From Cyclobacterium lianum (lineage in GTDB: Bacteria; Bacteroidota; Bacteroidia; Cytophagales; Cyclobacteriaceae), in contig NZ_FRCY01000002.1 in assembly GCF_900143075.1 (NCBI RefSeq), positions 513,905 to 577,904 on the forward strand: a stretch of DNA of 64,000 bases, written 5' to 3'. Below are positions 36,386-45,284 of the stretch, in pieces (within the stretch, counting starts at the first letter, position 1; the number at the start of each line of letters is the position of its first letter). Under the pieces are notes generated by a model, which was not told the origin of the DNA, ran no database searches, and saw only the letters and a list, made by a program, of their open reading frames with translations. A program made the position numbers and the translations under genes.

Positions 36386-38275
36386 ATGGGAGAACTGGCG
36401 AAAAATACCAATAAAAAGAGCGCTGAGAGAAGAAAATTTCTCAAAAACCTAATCCATGACATCGAGGCATTGGACAGCATGATCCGTGACGGGATGATAG
36501 AAGAGGATGTTCAGCGAATAGGAGCCGAACAGGAATTTGCACTGATCAACAAGCACTACAAACCCTCCAAAAACGGGCCTTTGATCCTGGGAAGATTGGA
36601 CAACAAACACTTTACTTCAGAATTGGCCATGTACAATCTGGAGCTGAACCTGGACCCGCAGGAATTGCAGACCGGCTGCCTGTACAAGATGGAAAAACAA
36701 TTGAGAAAATACCTCAGGCAAGCCGAAGGAGTAGCCGCCGACTTTGGCGACGAGGTAGTCCTGACCGGGATCTTACCTTCCATAGACCTTCGATCCGGAC
36801 AGATGGATTACATGACCCCAAATCCCCGCTATCAGGCCCTGGACGAAATCATCAAACAGCTCCGGGGTCAGGATTTTGAATTGAACATATCCGGAGTCGA
36901 CGAATTGATTCTGGCCCATACCAATATCCTCTTCGAAGCATGCAATACCAGCTTCCAGTGCCATCTTCAGGTAAGCGCAAAAAGTTTCGTGGACCAATAC
37001 AACTGGGCACAAATGATCTCAGGACCAGTGTTGTCTGTGTGCACCAATTCCCCCCTGCTTTTCGGCAGGGAACTATGGTCCGAAACCAGGATCCCTCTTT
37101 TCCAGCAGAGCATCGATATTCGCAGCAAAGGCTATCATTTGAAAGAAAAGGAACAGCGGGTTTCTTTCGGCAATCAATGGATCAGAGAGACCACGGAAAT
37201 CTACAAGGAAAATATCGCCCGGTTTCCACTTATTCTTACCCATAAGTCTACAGATAATTCCCTTTCGGTACTCGAGGACGGCGGCATCCCCAGGTTACAA
37301 GCGCTACAGTTGCACAATGGCACCATATGGAGATGGAACAGACCATGCTATGGCACCACGGACGGCAAGCCCCATTTAAGAATTGAAAATCGCTACCTTC
37401 CTTCCGGACCCACCATCATGGATGAAATGGCCAATCTTGCATTTTGGTTGGGACTGATGAGAACAATGCCGCCGGCACACTGCGGCAACTGGCAGCGAAA
37501 ATCGTTTGAAGACACCAAAGGCAATTTCTACCGGGCTGCTACTTCCGGAATTTACAGCAGCATGGTATGGAACGGCCGCATGATTCCGGCGCAGAAACTC
37601 ATACTCGACCAGCTTCTTCCTCTCGCAGAGAAAGGCCTCAGCAATGCCGGTATTCCGGAAGAAGAATCCCACAGGTACCTGGATATCATCCGGAAAAGAA
37701 TCAAATCAGGTCAGACTGGCAGTTCCTGGCTAATTAAGAGTTATCGTAAGATCAAAAAGCACATGAGCAGGGATGAAGCAATGGTGACCCTCACAGCTGC
37801 CATGCAAAAGCGCAGAAAGACAGACCAGCCTGTGAGCGAGTGGCTGGCAGCCACAAAGGCCGAACTGCAATCCATACCCATCCAATATGACTGGATAGGT
37901 AATATCATGACAACCAACCTGATCACTGTTCAGGAGGATGACCTGATAACGCTGGTGAAAAAAATCATGGAATGGAAAAATATCCACCACATTCCTGTCG
38001 AGAATAAGGAAGGAAAACTTAGGGGACTGATTACCGGCAGCACCCTCCAAAAATACGCGGAAAGTGCGGATGGACTGGAGATTGCCAAAGACATCATGAT
38101 CACCCACATGGTTACTACCGGGCCTGAGACCGACATCAAGTATGCCATGCTTTTAATGGTAAACAAAAGCGTCAGTTGCCTGCCGGTAGTGGATGGAGAC
38201 AGGCTTATCGGATTGGTCACCGACAAGGATGCCAAAATGGTCTGGGAAAAGCTTTATCAAAAAAACAATGCCTGA
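36386..38275 (+). CDS. Glutamate-cysteine ligase-like (GCS2) protein with C-terminal CBS pair
   Basis: 629-aa fusion. Residues about 35-470 match the GCS2 carboxylate-amine ligase family: IGAEQEFALIN with metal-binding Glu residues, SELAMYNLELNLDPQ, QCHLQVSAKSF, NSPLLFGRELWSETRIPLFQQS and RIENRYLPSGPTIMDEMAN. Residues about 505-629 form two CBS motifs (NIMTTNLITVQEDDLITLVKK and DIMITHMVTTGPETDIKYAM), which usually bind adenosine nucleotides, so allosteric control by energy charge is plausible. The amine substrate may not be cysteine. Its stop overlaps the start of the aspartoacylase-like gene by 8 bp. Confidence 0.85.
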   Translation: MGELAKNTNKKSAERRKFLKNLIHDIEALDSMIRDGMIEEDVQRIGAEQEFALINKHYKPSKNGPLILGRLDNKHFTSELAMYNLELNLDPQELQTGCLYKMEKQLRKYLRQAEGVAADFGDEVVLTGILPSIDLRSGQMDYMTPNPRYQALDEIIKQLRGQDFELNISGVDELILAHTNILFEACNTSFQCHLQVSAKSFVDQYNWAQMISGPVLSVCTNSPLLFGRELWSETRIPLFQQSIDIRSKGYHLKEKEQRVSFGNQWIRETTEIYKENIARFPLILTHKSTDNSLSVLEDGGIPRLQALQLHNGTIWRWNRPCYGTTDGKPHLRIENRYLPSGPTIMDEMANLAFWLGLMRTMPPAHCGNWQRKSFEDTKGNFYRAATSGIYSSMVWNGRMIPAQKLILDQLLPLAEKGLSNAGIPEEESHRYLDIIRKRIKSGQTGSSWLIKSYRKIKKHMSRDEAMVTLTAAMQKRRKTDQPVSEWLAATKAELQSIPIQYDWIGNIMTTNLITVQEDDLITLVKKIMEWKNIHHIPVENKEGKLRGLITGSTLQKYAESADGLEIAKDIMITHMVTTGPETDIKYAMLLMVNKSVSCLPVVDGDRLIGLVTDKDAKMVWEKLYQKNNA

Positions 38276-39425
38276 AACACTGCTCACTACGGACAATTCC
38301 AGGGTTATTTTTACCAACCACCAGGGGACTGACCTCCCTACCCTGGTAGCTATCGTCGGCATCCACGGTAATGAACCCGCATCCATTCAGGCCATGGAAG
38401 CGCTTTTCGAGCCAAAAAACAAAGGAAATTTTGATTTTAAAGGCAATGTATTCGTGCTAAAGGGAAACACCCGGGCCCTGGAGTCACGACAGAGATACAT
38501 TTCCAGGGACCTGAACCGGATTTGGACCCACGAAAACCTCCACCTGGTCCGGATGAAACATGAGAAAGCACCGGGGTTCAGTTATCCGGAATTGAGGGAA
38601 ATGGCACTGTTGGATCAATTGATCAATTCCATCATTGCGGTCTATGGCTCTGGTAAAATTCTGTTTGCAGACTTACATACCACTTCTGCTGACAGTTGTG
38701 CTTTCCTGCCCTTCAACGATACTTTACCCAATCGCGCCATGGCCAGGCATTTTCCCGTACCGTTGATACTTGGAATAGAAGAATACCTGGACGGACCACT
38801 GATGAGCCACATCAATGACCTTGGCTATCCCGCGTTGGGTTTTGAAGCCGGAAAACACGATGATCCCCAAAGTGCCAGACGGCACCAGGCCTTTATCAAA
38901 CTTTGCATGCACCACCTGGCAATAATACACTTATCGCCCGCCGATGTCCTTGCTGAGGAAGGGCTATTGACAAATGATCTCGGGATTAAAAGCGGTTTTT
39001 ACGAAATCTTGTGCCGGTACCCCATCGGTCCGGATCAGAAATTTGAAATGAAGCCTGGGTTTTCCAACTTCAAACCTGTGAGAAAAGGCCATGAACTGGC
39101 CATAAATAACGGCATTCCAGTGCGAAGCCAATATAAAGGAATGGTCTTTCTGCCGTTGTACCAAAGCCAGGGCGAGGATGGTTTTTTCATTGTTAAGCCG
39201 GTCTCATCCTTTTGGATGGGGCTATCAAAATGGCTCAGAAAGACATTTCTACCAAAGCTCCTGCCGCTGCTACCCGGAATCTCCCAAAAATCTCATTCCG
39301 AAAACAGGTTCCTTGTGGACCCGAGGATCGCCCGCTGGCTGAATAAGGAAATTTTTCATGTGTTAGGTTTTAGAATATATTATTCCTCTCCGGGCAAAAA
39401 CTGGGAGATTATTAAAAGAGATTGA
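38268..39425 (+). CDS. Succinylglutamate desuccinylase/aspartoacylase family zinc deacylase
   Basis: 385-aa zinc-dependent amidohydrolase of the M14-like AstE/AspA family. Zinc ligands are in GIHGNEPAS (His33, Glu36) and ADLHTTSAD (His137); the substrate-binding RDLNR lies at 80-84. The ATG at 38268 overlaps the last codons of the GCS2-CBS gene by 8 bp and is used in preference to a longer frame reaching back to 38193. No ast operon genes are present, so succinylarginine catabolism is unlikely. The coupling suggests it acts on the amide made by the upstream ligase (inference). Confidence 0.85.
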   Translation: MPETLLTTDNSRVIFTNHQGTDLPTLVAIVGIHGNEPASIQAMEALFEPKNKGNFDFKGNVFVLKGNTRALESRQRYISRDLNRIWTHENLHLVRMKHEKAPGFSYPELREMALLDQLINSIIAVYGSGKILFADLHTTSADSCAFLPFNDTLPNRAMARHFPVPLILGIEEYLDGPLMSHINDLGYPALGFEAGKHDDPQSARRHQAFIKLCMHHLAIIHLSPADVLAEEGLLTNDLGIKSGFYEILCRYPIGPDQKFEMKPGFSNFKPVRKGHELAINNGIPVRSQYKGMVFLPLYQSQGEDGFFIVKPVSSFWMGLSKWLRKTFLPKLLPLLPGISQKSHSENRFLVDPRIARWLNKEIFHVLGFRIYYSSPGKNWEIIKRD

Positions 39426-39505
39426 TGTATATTCGCAGGTACTTTTTTTAGTATCCATTGCCCCTGGCAAAACTTTAAGATTCAATTTACAGTTTATAAG
39501 CTATC

Positions 39506-40279
39506 ATGCTTCATTATACCACTTATCAGCTTGATCCGGAAGCCCCATGGGTTACTTTTGTCCATGGCGCAGGTGGCAGTAGTGCCATTTGGTTCAGACA
39601 GATCCGGGACTTCAAAAAGTCCTTCAACGTTTTGCTCGTCGACCTGAGAGGACATGGCAAATCAAAAAACCACGTATACCAAAAGCTAAAGCGGTATTCT
39701 TTTGACGTCATTGGCGATGAAGTCATAGAGGTACTGGATCACCTGAAAGTTAAAAATTCCCATTTTGTAGGAATTTCTCTGGGTACCATCATAATCAGAG
39801 AAATCACAGAAAGGCATCCGGACAGGGTGAGCAGCATGATTTTGGCAGGTGCCATCATGAAACTGAATATCCGTGGTCAGATCCTGATGCGTCTGGGAAT
39901 TTTGCTAAAGTCCGTGATCCCCTATTTGCTGTTGTATAAATTGTTTGCCTTTATTATCATGCCGAAAAAGAATCACAAAGCATCCAGGAGCCTTTTTGTG
40001 CAGGAGGCCAAAAAGCTTTATCAAAAAGAGTTTATCCGCTGGTTTACTCTGGCCTCAAAAGTCAATCCTTTATTGGCATTTTTCAGAATCAAAGAAACCC
40101 CAATCCCCACGCTTTATGTCATGGGCGAGGAGGATTACATGTTTTTACCCTCCATTGCCAAGCTGGTGAAAAACCACAGTTCTGCAAAACTGGAGGTTGT
40201 TCCTGCCTGTGGGCATGTAGTCAATGTGGAAAAACCCGAAGCGTTCAATCAAATTGCATTGAATTTCCTTAAAGAATAA
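39506..40279 (+). CDS. Alpha/beta-fold hydrolase
   Basis: 257-aa hydrolase with the complete triad: nucleophile Ser91 in VGISLGT, Asp210 in MGEEDYMFLP and His237 in ACGHVVNVEKPEAFN. The oxyanion-hole motif HGAGGSS is at 20-26. The type resembles haloperoxidase or ester hydrolases with a helical cap. It has no signal peptide. It follows the deacylase gene by 80 bp on the same strand; a shared pathway is possible but unproven. Confidence 0.88.
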   Translation: MLHYTTYQLDPEAPWVTFVHGAGGSSAIWFRQIRDFKKSFNVLLVDLRGHGKSKNHVYQKLKRYSFDVIGDEVIEVLDHLKVKNSHFVGISLGTIIIREITERHPDRVSSMILAGAIMKLNIRGQILMRLGILLKSVIPYLLLYKLFAFIIMPKKNHKASRSLFVQEAKKLYQKEFIRWFTLASKVNPLLAFFRIKETPIPTLYVMGEEDYMFLPSIAKLVKNHSSAKLEVVPACGHVVNVEKPEAFNQIALNFLKE

Positions 40280-40383
40280 TGGCTTAGCGCGAAGCCAATT
40301 TTTAAACCTTTTTAGTAATCCCCTGAAATCAAATAATAGTACCAATAAGCCAGATTCAGGTATAGATGTAAAACTTTGGTTTT

Positions 40384-42813
40384 ATGAACAGGCTAATCTA
40401 CTTCAGCTTAGTATTTACAATAGTTACCTCGGTGCCTGTTTTTGGGCAGGCACTTGATTTTTCTGATGCAGTAATTATGCAAAATAGTTCTGGCAAAAGA
40501 GCAGGCCATTTTGCCCGTATTTTACAGGAAGAGTTGGAAAAAAGGGTGGGCAAGCCCTTCCTCATTCAAACTGATACCATCAGCGAAAATAGGTCGCAAA
40601 TTGTGCTGTCCTTGTATGCCGACAGAAAGAGCCTGCCCAATCGCTACATCAAAGGACTGGAAAATCTTCAACCACAATCACCTGAAAGCTATCAGATAAT
40701 CCTCCAAAAAGATAGTTTATCGACCTCTTTTTTGATCATTGGCCAGGATGAACGTGGGCTCTTATACGGTATTGGACAGTTGCTTCGAAAAATGGATTGG
40801 GCAATGGGCAAATTAAACCTGCCGGAATCACTGGTAGGTAGCTCCTCTCCTGTCTATCCCATTCGGGGCCATCAATTGGGCTACAGACCAAAGACCAATG
40901 CCTATGACGCTTTTACGGTAGAAAGATTTGAACAATACATTCGTGAGTTGGCACTTTTCGGTACAAACAGTATTGAAATAGTACCTCCTCGCACAGACGA
41001 TGATTCTAGCAGCCGGCACATGACGCTTCCGGCCATTGAAATGATCAGCGAGCAATCGCGGATTGCGGACGAATTGGACCTGGACCTCTGGATGTGGTAT
41101 CCCAATATGGGAGAAGATTACCAAAATCCGGATTCCCAGGTCACTGAATTGGCAGAAAGAGAGGAAGTTTTCGCCGCTCTGACCCGTTTAGATCACCTGT
41201 TTGTACCCGGAGGAGATCCGGGTGACCTGGACCCTGACACTTTATTTGCCTGGTTGGAAAAAACCGCTGAACTGCTTCTAGAATACCATCCCGGAGCAAA
41301 AATCTGGGTTTCTCCACAGGTTTTCAGACCTACCCAGGTCTGGTTTGACAGGTTTTTTCACCATATCAACAAAGGTTACCCCTGGTTGGGTGGCGTCGTT
41401 TTTGGCCCATGGGTGAAAATACCTTTGCCGGAGCTTAGAAAATTGGTACAGGAGGGTATACCCATTCGCAGGTATCCGGATATTACCCACAGTCTGAGTT
41501 CACAATACCCCATCGCAGATTGGGATCTCGCACTTGCCATGACATTGGGCAGGGAATGCATCAACCCCAGACCGGTAGATCAAAAGACAATACACAATGC
41601 GCTGGACCAACTGGCAGTGGGTAGCATAAGTTATTCGGAGGGAACAAATGACGATCTTAATAAATTTGTCTGGACAGATCAGGACTGGGATCCTGACAGG
41701 AAAGTTACTGAAACAGTCCGGGATTATGCCCGCTTTTTCTTCGGATCAGAATGGACAGAACCTGTCACCCAGGGTTTGTTGGCTGAAGAGGCCAACCTGA
41801 AAGGATCTTTGTTGACCAACAACCAGGTACCGCAAACCTTGCTTCAGTGGCAGGAGATGGAGGCGCGGGCCAGCTCCGAAATGCTGGGTAATTTCCGGTT
41901 CCAGATGGGCCTGATCCGTGCCTACTTTGATGCCTACATCCAACAAAAACTACTTCACGATACCCAGCAGGAACAGCTTGCCAGGAATATACTTGATCTG
42001 GCCAATCAAATGGGTAGTCGATGGGTAATCGATACCGCCATGCAAATCCTTGAAAACCCCTGGAAGGATCCCGGAGCAGCCCGGTTGAAAGAAAGGTGTA
42101 TCGAATTGGCAAACTCCCTTTACCAAAGCATTGGTGCCCAACTGACCATAGTGCCACATGGCGCGGCGCCCGGAAGGGGCAACTTCATAGACAATTTAGA
42201 CGCTGTTCTGAATGATTCACCCTGGCTTATGGACAACCTCCGGTCTATTGCCACCATGGAACCAGAAGAAGCAAGGCTCAGGGAATTAAAGCATTTAATC
42301 CATCGGACCAATCCCGGACCCGGGGGTTTTTATGACAATTTTGGCACCCCCGGGAGTTGGGGAAAAGTGGTGCATGGCAAAGCACTGATAGAAGACCCGG
42401 GAAGTCTTTACGGGCCAAGGGTAAGTTTTGGAGTTGGACTTATCGGAGAAGAATGGGTTCATGAGGTGCAAGCTGTGGGCTTTGAGGGAAAAGCTACCCC
42501 GAAGGCCTGGATGACACAAATCAACACGCTGTTTGATACGCCGCTGCAAATCAGGTACGAAGACCTGAACCCCGATTTAAAATACCGGCTTAAGGTCGCA
42601 TATACAGGAAGGTTTAGATCAAAAATGAAACTATCAGTTGATGAGGATATTTTAATTCATGATTTTATTGAGACCGGTCAACAACCTGTTTATTCTTTCC
42701 CTCTGCCACAAAGTGCCTACCGGGATGGAAGTCTTACTTTTACCTGGACCTGTGGTGAAGGAGAAAGAGGTTCACAGGTTGCTGAAATCTGGATCATCCC
42801 AGAAACAGAATAG
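40384..42813 (+). CDS. Secreted glycoside-hydrolase-like protein (GH67/GH20-type N-domain plus TIM barrel)
   Basis: Exported protein of 809 aa with a signal peptide (about 1-21, ending VFG-QA). Residues about 25-150 resemble the small alpha/beta domain preceding the catalytic barrel in GH20 and GH67 enzymes (SYQIILQKDS, FLIIGQDERGLLYGIGQLLR). Residues about 155-500 look like a TIM barrel (PIRGHQLGYRPKTNAYDAF, GTNSIEIVPPRTDDDSS, LDLWMWYPNMGEDY, LDHLFVPGGDPGD). A helical C-terminal region and a final beta-sandwich-like part follow. The substrate is unknown. The gene stands alone, not in a polysaccharide locus. Confidence 0.7.
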   Translation: MNRLIYFSLVFTIVTSVPVFGQALDFSDAVIMQNSSGKRAGHFARILQEELEKRVGKPFLIQTDTISENRSQIVLSLYADRKSLPNRYIKGLENLQPQSPESYQIILQKDSLSTSFLIIGQDERGLLYGIGQLLRKMDWAMGKLNLPESLVGSSSPVYPIRGHQLGYRPKTNAYDAFTVERFEQYIRELALFGTNSIEIVPPRTDDDSSSRHMTLPAIEMISEQSRIADELDLDLWMWYPNMGEDYQNPDSQVTELAEREEVFAALTRLDHLFVPGGDPGDLDPDTLFAWLEKTAELLLEYHPGAKIWVSPQVFRPTQVWFDRFFHHINKGYPWLGGVVFGPWVKIPLPELRKLVQEGIPIRRYPDITHSLSSQYPIADWDLALAMTLGRECINPRPVDQKTIHNALDQLAVGSISYSEGTNDDLNKFVWTDQDWDPDRKVTETVRDYARFFFGSEWTEPVTQGLLAEEANLKGSLLTNNQVPQTLLQWQEMEARASSEMLGNFRFQMGLIRAYFDAYIQQKLLHDTQQEQLARNILDLANQMGSRWVIDTAMQILENPWKDPGAARLKERCIELANSLYQSIGAQLTIVPHGAAPGRGNFIDNLDAVLNDSPWLMDNLRSIATMEPEEARLRELKHLIHRTNPGPGGFYDNFGTPGSWGKVVHGKALIEDPGSLYGPRVSFGVGLIGEEWVHEVQAVGFEGKATPKAWMTQINTLFDTPLQIRYEDLNPDLKYRLKVAYTGRFRSKMKLSVDEDILIHDFIETGQQPVYSFPLPQSAYRDGSLTFTWTCGEGERGSQVAEIWIIPETE

Positions 42814-42831
42814 TAGTGAAAAGGAATCTCT

Positions 42832-42912
42832 ATGATAAAACAAATTTTCCTTTTGATAGTGACCCTTTTAAAAAAAACAATCTTTTTTCAAGAATTATTG
42901 CACATATCATAG
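42832..42912 (+). CDS. Possible 26-residue hydrophobic peptide
   Basis: ATG at 42832 with AAAAGG ending about 8 bp upstream, stop TAG at 42910-42912. The peptide has a hydrophobic core (IFLLIVTLL) flanked by lysines, like a single membrane helix. It could be a small membrane peptide or the surviving signal sequence of a decayed exported gene. There is no homology evidence, so this is tentative. Confidence 0.2.
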   Translation: MIKQIFLLIVTLLKKTIFFQELLHIS

Positions 42913-43194
42913 CTAATACACTGAAAAAGAAGCCATTGAATTTTACTAACTGAATTTTTTCCAGGGCCAAAAACAATATTTTCAGTTTATAATTTTTCCA
43001 TAGCTATAATAATGTATTTCAGAACAATTAAAATATTTTGTATATTTTTACGATAATTTATTTGTTAAAATATTGGTTTTATAATTTTTTACGCAGTAAT
43101 TTTCGAATGTTAAAGAAATGAAGAGCGGATAAGAGAGCTAAGTGAAGTGGGATATCCGTAAGGGAAGTTGGTTATTTTTTAATGTAGGGTTTGT

Positions 43195-43235
43195 CCGGGG
43201 TCTTATGGCGACATAAGGCTCCGGCATTTTTTTTA
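43195..43235 (+). terminator. Strong terminator with GCGA tetraloop
   Basis: Stem 43195-43207 with 43212-43224 (13 bp, wobble pairs in the middle) closed by a GNRA-type GCGA tetraloop, then CA and eight T. It reads on the + strand, but the nearest upstream annotated gene ends at 42813. On the minus strand it lacks a T-run, so it does not serve the ZIP gene. Confidence 0.75.
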
Positions 43236-43311
43236 TTGGAAAGCAGCCTCCGGGATTATCCGGTAGTGCGGCATCTGGAGGTTGGGTATGGCGAGCTGCA
43301 GTGAGGGTGTT

Positions 43312-44046
43312 TTAAATGAAAAACTCTGTTAAGATGGCTATTCCCGAAGCGAGAAGAATAATCAGCAGCTTATGCAGGTTGAATCGGTGCTGGGGAGAAC
43401 TTTCAAAGAAAATGATGGTAGAAATATGAAGGAATCCCCCGGCTACAAGTCCAAACAGAATATTCAGCGTACCCCTCCCGATCAATTGTTGGTCATACAG
43501 CACATCTGTAGACACCATTCCCAAAGGTGAAGCCATAGAAAACAATACCAATAGCAGGATTACTCCCCACTTGCTCAACCTGCTCATCAGTACTGCTACC
43601 AGGGCAAAGGCCTCCGGCATCTTATGCAGGATCATCCCGATTAAAAGCGTTTCGCTGCCATGATGATGACCTGCCAGCATGGGCTGCTTTGAAAGCAGGG
43701 TACCTTCCAGGAAAGCGTGTAAAAACAGGCCTATCATCAGCGTCCATACACTATTTCCCCTGCCATCTCCCCCATGATGATGAATATGACCATGCTCAAT
43801 TCCGGAGGACATAAAATCCAACACCTGTTGCAGCAAAAATCCAAGCAGGATATAAAGGCCCATGTAGTAGGCCGATTGCTGGTCTGCAAACAACTCAGGA
43901 AGAATATGTAAAATGGTAATCGCAAATAGGTAAGATCCTGCAAATATCAAGGCCAGTTTGAAGCTCTTTTCTTTCCATTCGGGTATTATCAAAGCCAGCA
44001 AACCCGCTCCAAATGCAGCGAAAAAAAGTAAAATAAAATGCATCAT
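43312..44046 (-). CDS. ZIP family metal transporter
   Basis: 244-aa integral membrane divalent-metal transporter with about eight helices. The ZIP signature is in helices 4 and 5: GLFLHAFLEGTLL and GMILHKMPEAFAL, whose His, Asn/Glu and Pro positions form the binuclear metal site. A His-rich cytoplasmic loop (GHIHHHGGDG, about 86-95) is the usual metal-sensing or -binding loop, and AGHHHGSE provides more histidines. Likely substrates are zinc or iron. It lies 22 bp after apbE on the same strand and is probably co-transcribed with it. Confidence 0.92.
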   Translation of the reverse strand: MMHFILLFFAAFGAGLLALIIPEWKEKSFKLALIFAGSYLFAITILHILPELFADQQSAYYMGLYILLGFLLQQVLDFMSSGIEHGHIHHHGGDGRGNSVWTLMIGLFLHAFLEGTLLSKQPMLAGHHHGSETLLIGMILHKMPEAFALVAVLMSRLSKWGVILLLVLFSMASPLGMVSTDVLYDQQLIGRGTLNILFGLVAGGFLHISTIIFFESSPQHRFNLHKLLIILLASGIAILTEFFI

Positions 44047-44068
44047 CTTCTAAATCGGGTTTTCGGAA

Positions 44069-45127
44069 CTATTCCTTTTCCATCACAGTAATATACGGAA
44101 TCAAGCCCTCACTTACAAAGGACTGCAACCGGCCCTGTTCATCGTTATAGATAAGAAAAACCTCCAACGTTGGCATCGATTCCGTAATCTCCCTGGCCTT
44201 CTCCACTCCCAATACCATAAATGCTGTGGCGAAGGCATCGGCGGTCATGCAGTCTTCGGCCACAACGGTGGCACTCAAAAGCGAATGTTCTACAGGATAC
44301 CCTGTGAAGGGACTGATGGTATGGGAGTATTTCACGGAATCTTTGATATAAAAATTCCTGTAATTTCCGGATGTAGCCATTCCCTTGTTATCCAGGGCCA
44401 GGATGCTGTACAGGTCGTTGGCCTGCCCTTCTATTTCGGGTCGGGAGATGCCCACCTTCCACAATTCACCTTTTTCATTCAGCCCACTGCTCACCAGCTC
44501 CCCTCCTACCTCTACCAGATAATCCCGGATGCCTTTTTCGCGCAATAACTCTGCAAGCTTATCTACCCCGTATCCTTTGGCTACAGCACTCAGATCGAGG
44601 TAGACATCACTGTTGATTTTGCTGATCCTATTCTCGTCAAAAACAAGCTGATCAAAACCCACCTGATCCAGAAGCTGGCGCACGCCAGTGCTGTCTTGCA
44701 GCGATGCCCCCTCCGGCCCGAAGCCCCAGGCGTTGACCAGAGGGCCTACAGTAGGATCGAAGGCTCCATTTGTGGCCTCATATACTGCCTTGCTCTTTTG
44801 CAGCACCGGATAAAAGTGGCTCGATTCAAAGTCCAGGGTATCCATTCGGTTAAAACGACTGATTTCTGACTCGGGTATATAGGTCGACAATGCATCATTT
44901 ATTTCCATCAGCAAGGCATCTACTTCTTTCTTAAAGTCCCGTCTCCCTTCATCCAGGTAGACGATTCTGTAGCTCGTTCCCATGGTAGGTCCTGAGATAA
45001 CCACCTTTGGTCCCTCATCAAGGACCGGCATCGGGCTCTCTTTATTTTGCCTGTACAGGTAAACCATGAATACCACCAGCAACAACAAAATGCTATAGAT
45101 GATATTTTTCTTGGCAGATTTTTGCAT
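44069..45127 (-). CDS. apbE: FAD:protein FMN transferase ApbE
   Basis: 352-aa periplasmic flavin transferase that attaches FMN to Thr/Ser residues of partner proteins such as NqrB/NqrC and RnfG. It starts with a membrane anchor (about 9-25). Family motifs are GTSYRIVY (about 50-57), DLSAVAKGYGVDKLAELL, EVGGELVSSG and YSHTISPFTGYP, the latter with the catalytic Thr/His region. The metal-binding Asp/Thr is in DCMTADAFATAF. No nqr or rnf genes are in the window. It is divergent from ruvB and upstream of the ZIP transporter gene. Confidence 0.93.
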   Translation of the reverse strand: MQKSAKKNIIYSILLLLVVFMVYLYRQNKESPMPVLDEGPKVVISGPTMGTSYRIVYLDEGRRDFKKEVDALLMEINDALSTYIPESEISRFNRMDTLDFESSHFYPVLQKSKAVYEATNGAFDPTVGPLVNAWGFGPEGASLQDSTGVRQLLDQVGFDQLVFDENRISKINSDVYLDLSAVAKGYGVDKLAELLREKGIRDYLVEVGGELVSSGLNEKGELWKVGISRPEIEGQANDLYSILALDNKGMATSGNYRNFYIKDSVKYSHTISPFTGYPVEHSLLSATVVAEDCMTADAFATAFMVLGVEKAREITESMPTLEVFLIYNDEQGRLQSFVSEGLIPYITVMEKE

Positions 45128-45257
45128 AAAACCAGGCTGTTTTAATTTTCCGAAAGTTAAGTCTTATTTTTCAATTGCTCATCGTTTTTACCCCCTTATG
45201 CTGAGCAGACCGTTTGCCCGGCATGGGTGCAACACTGCAAAGCTGGGATGAATTTTC

Positions 45258-45265
45258 TATATTTG
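45258..45265 (+). promoter_or_regulatory. -7 element for ruvB
   Basis: TATATTTG is a full match to TAnnTTTG, 27 bp before the ruvB ATG, giving a leader of about 12-15 nt. Confidence 0.55.
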
Positions 45266-45284
45266 TACTTGTTAGAAAGATCAT

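Larger units (their letters stand above)
42814..43311. other. 498-bp intergenic region with a possible micropeptide and structured DNA
   Basis: After the glycoside-hydrolase gene the sequence is AT-rich to about 43100, then becomes GC-richer. It holds a 26-codon hydrophobic open frame (42832-42912), a strong hairpin terminator on the + strand (43195-43235) that is about 380 bp from the nearest upstream stop, and nested GC-rich inverted repeats (about 43244-43301). It may encode a small RNA. Confidence 0.4.
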
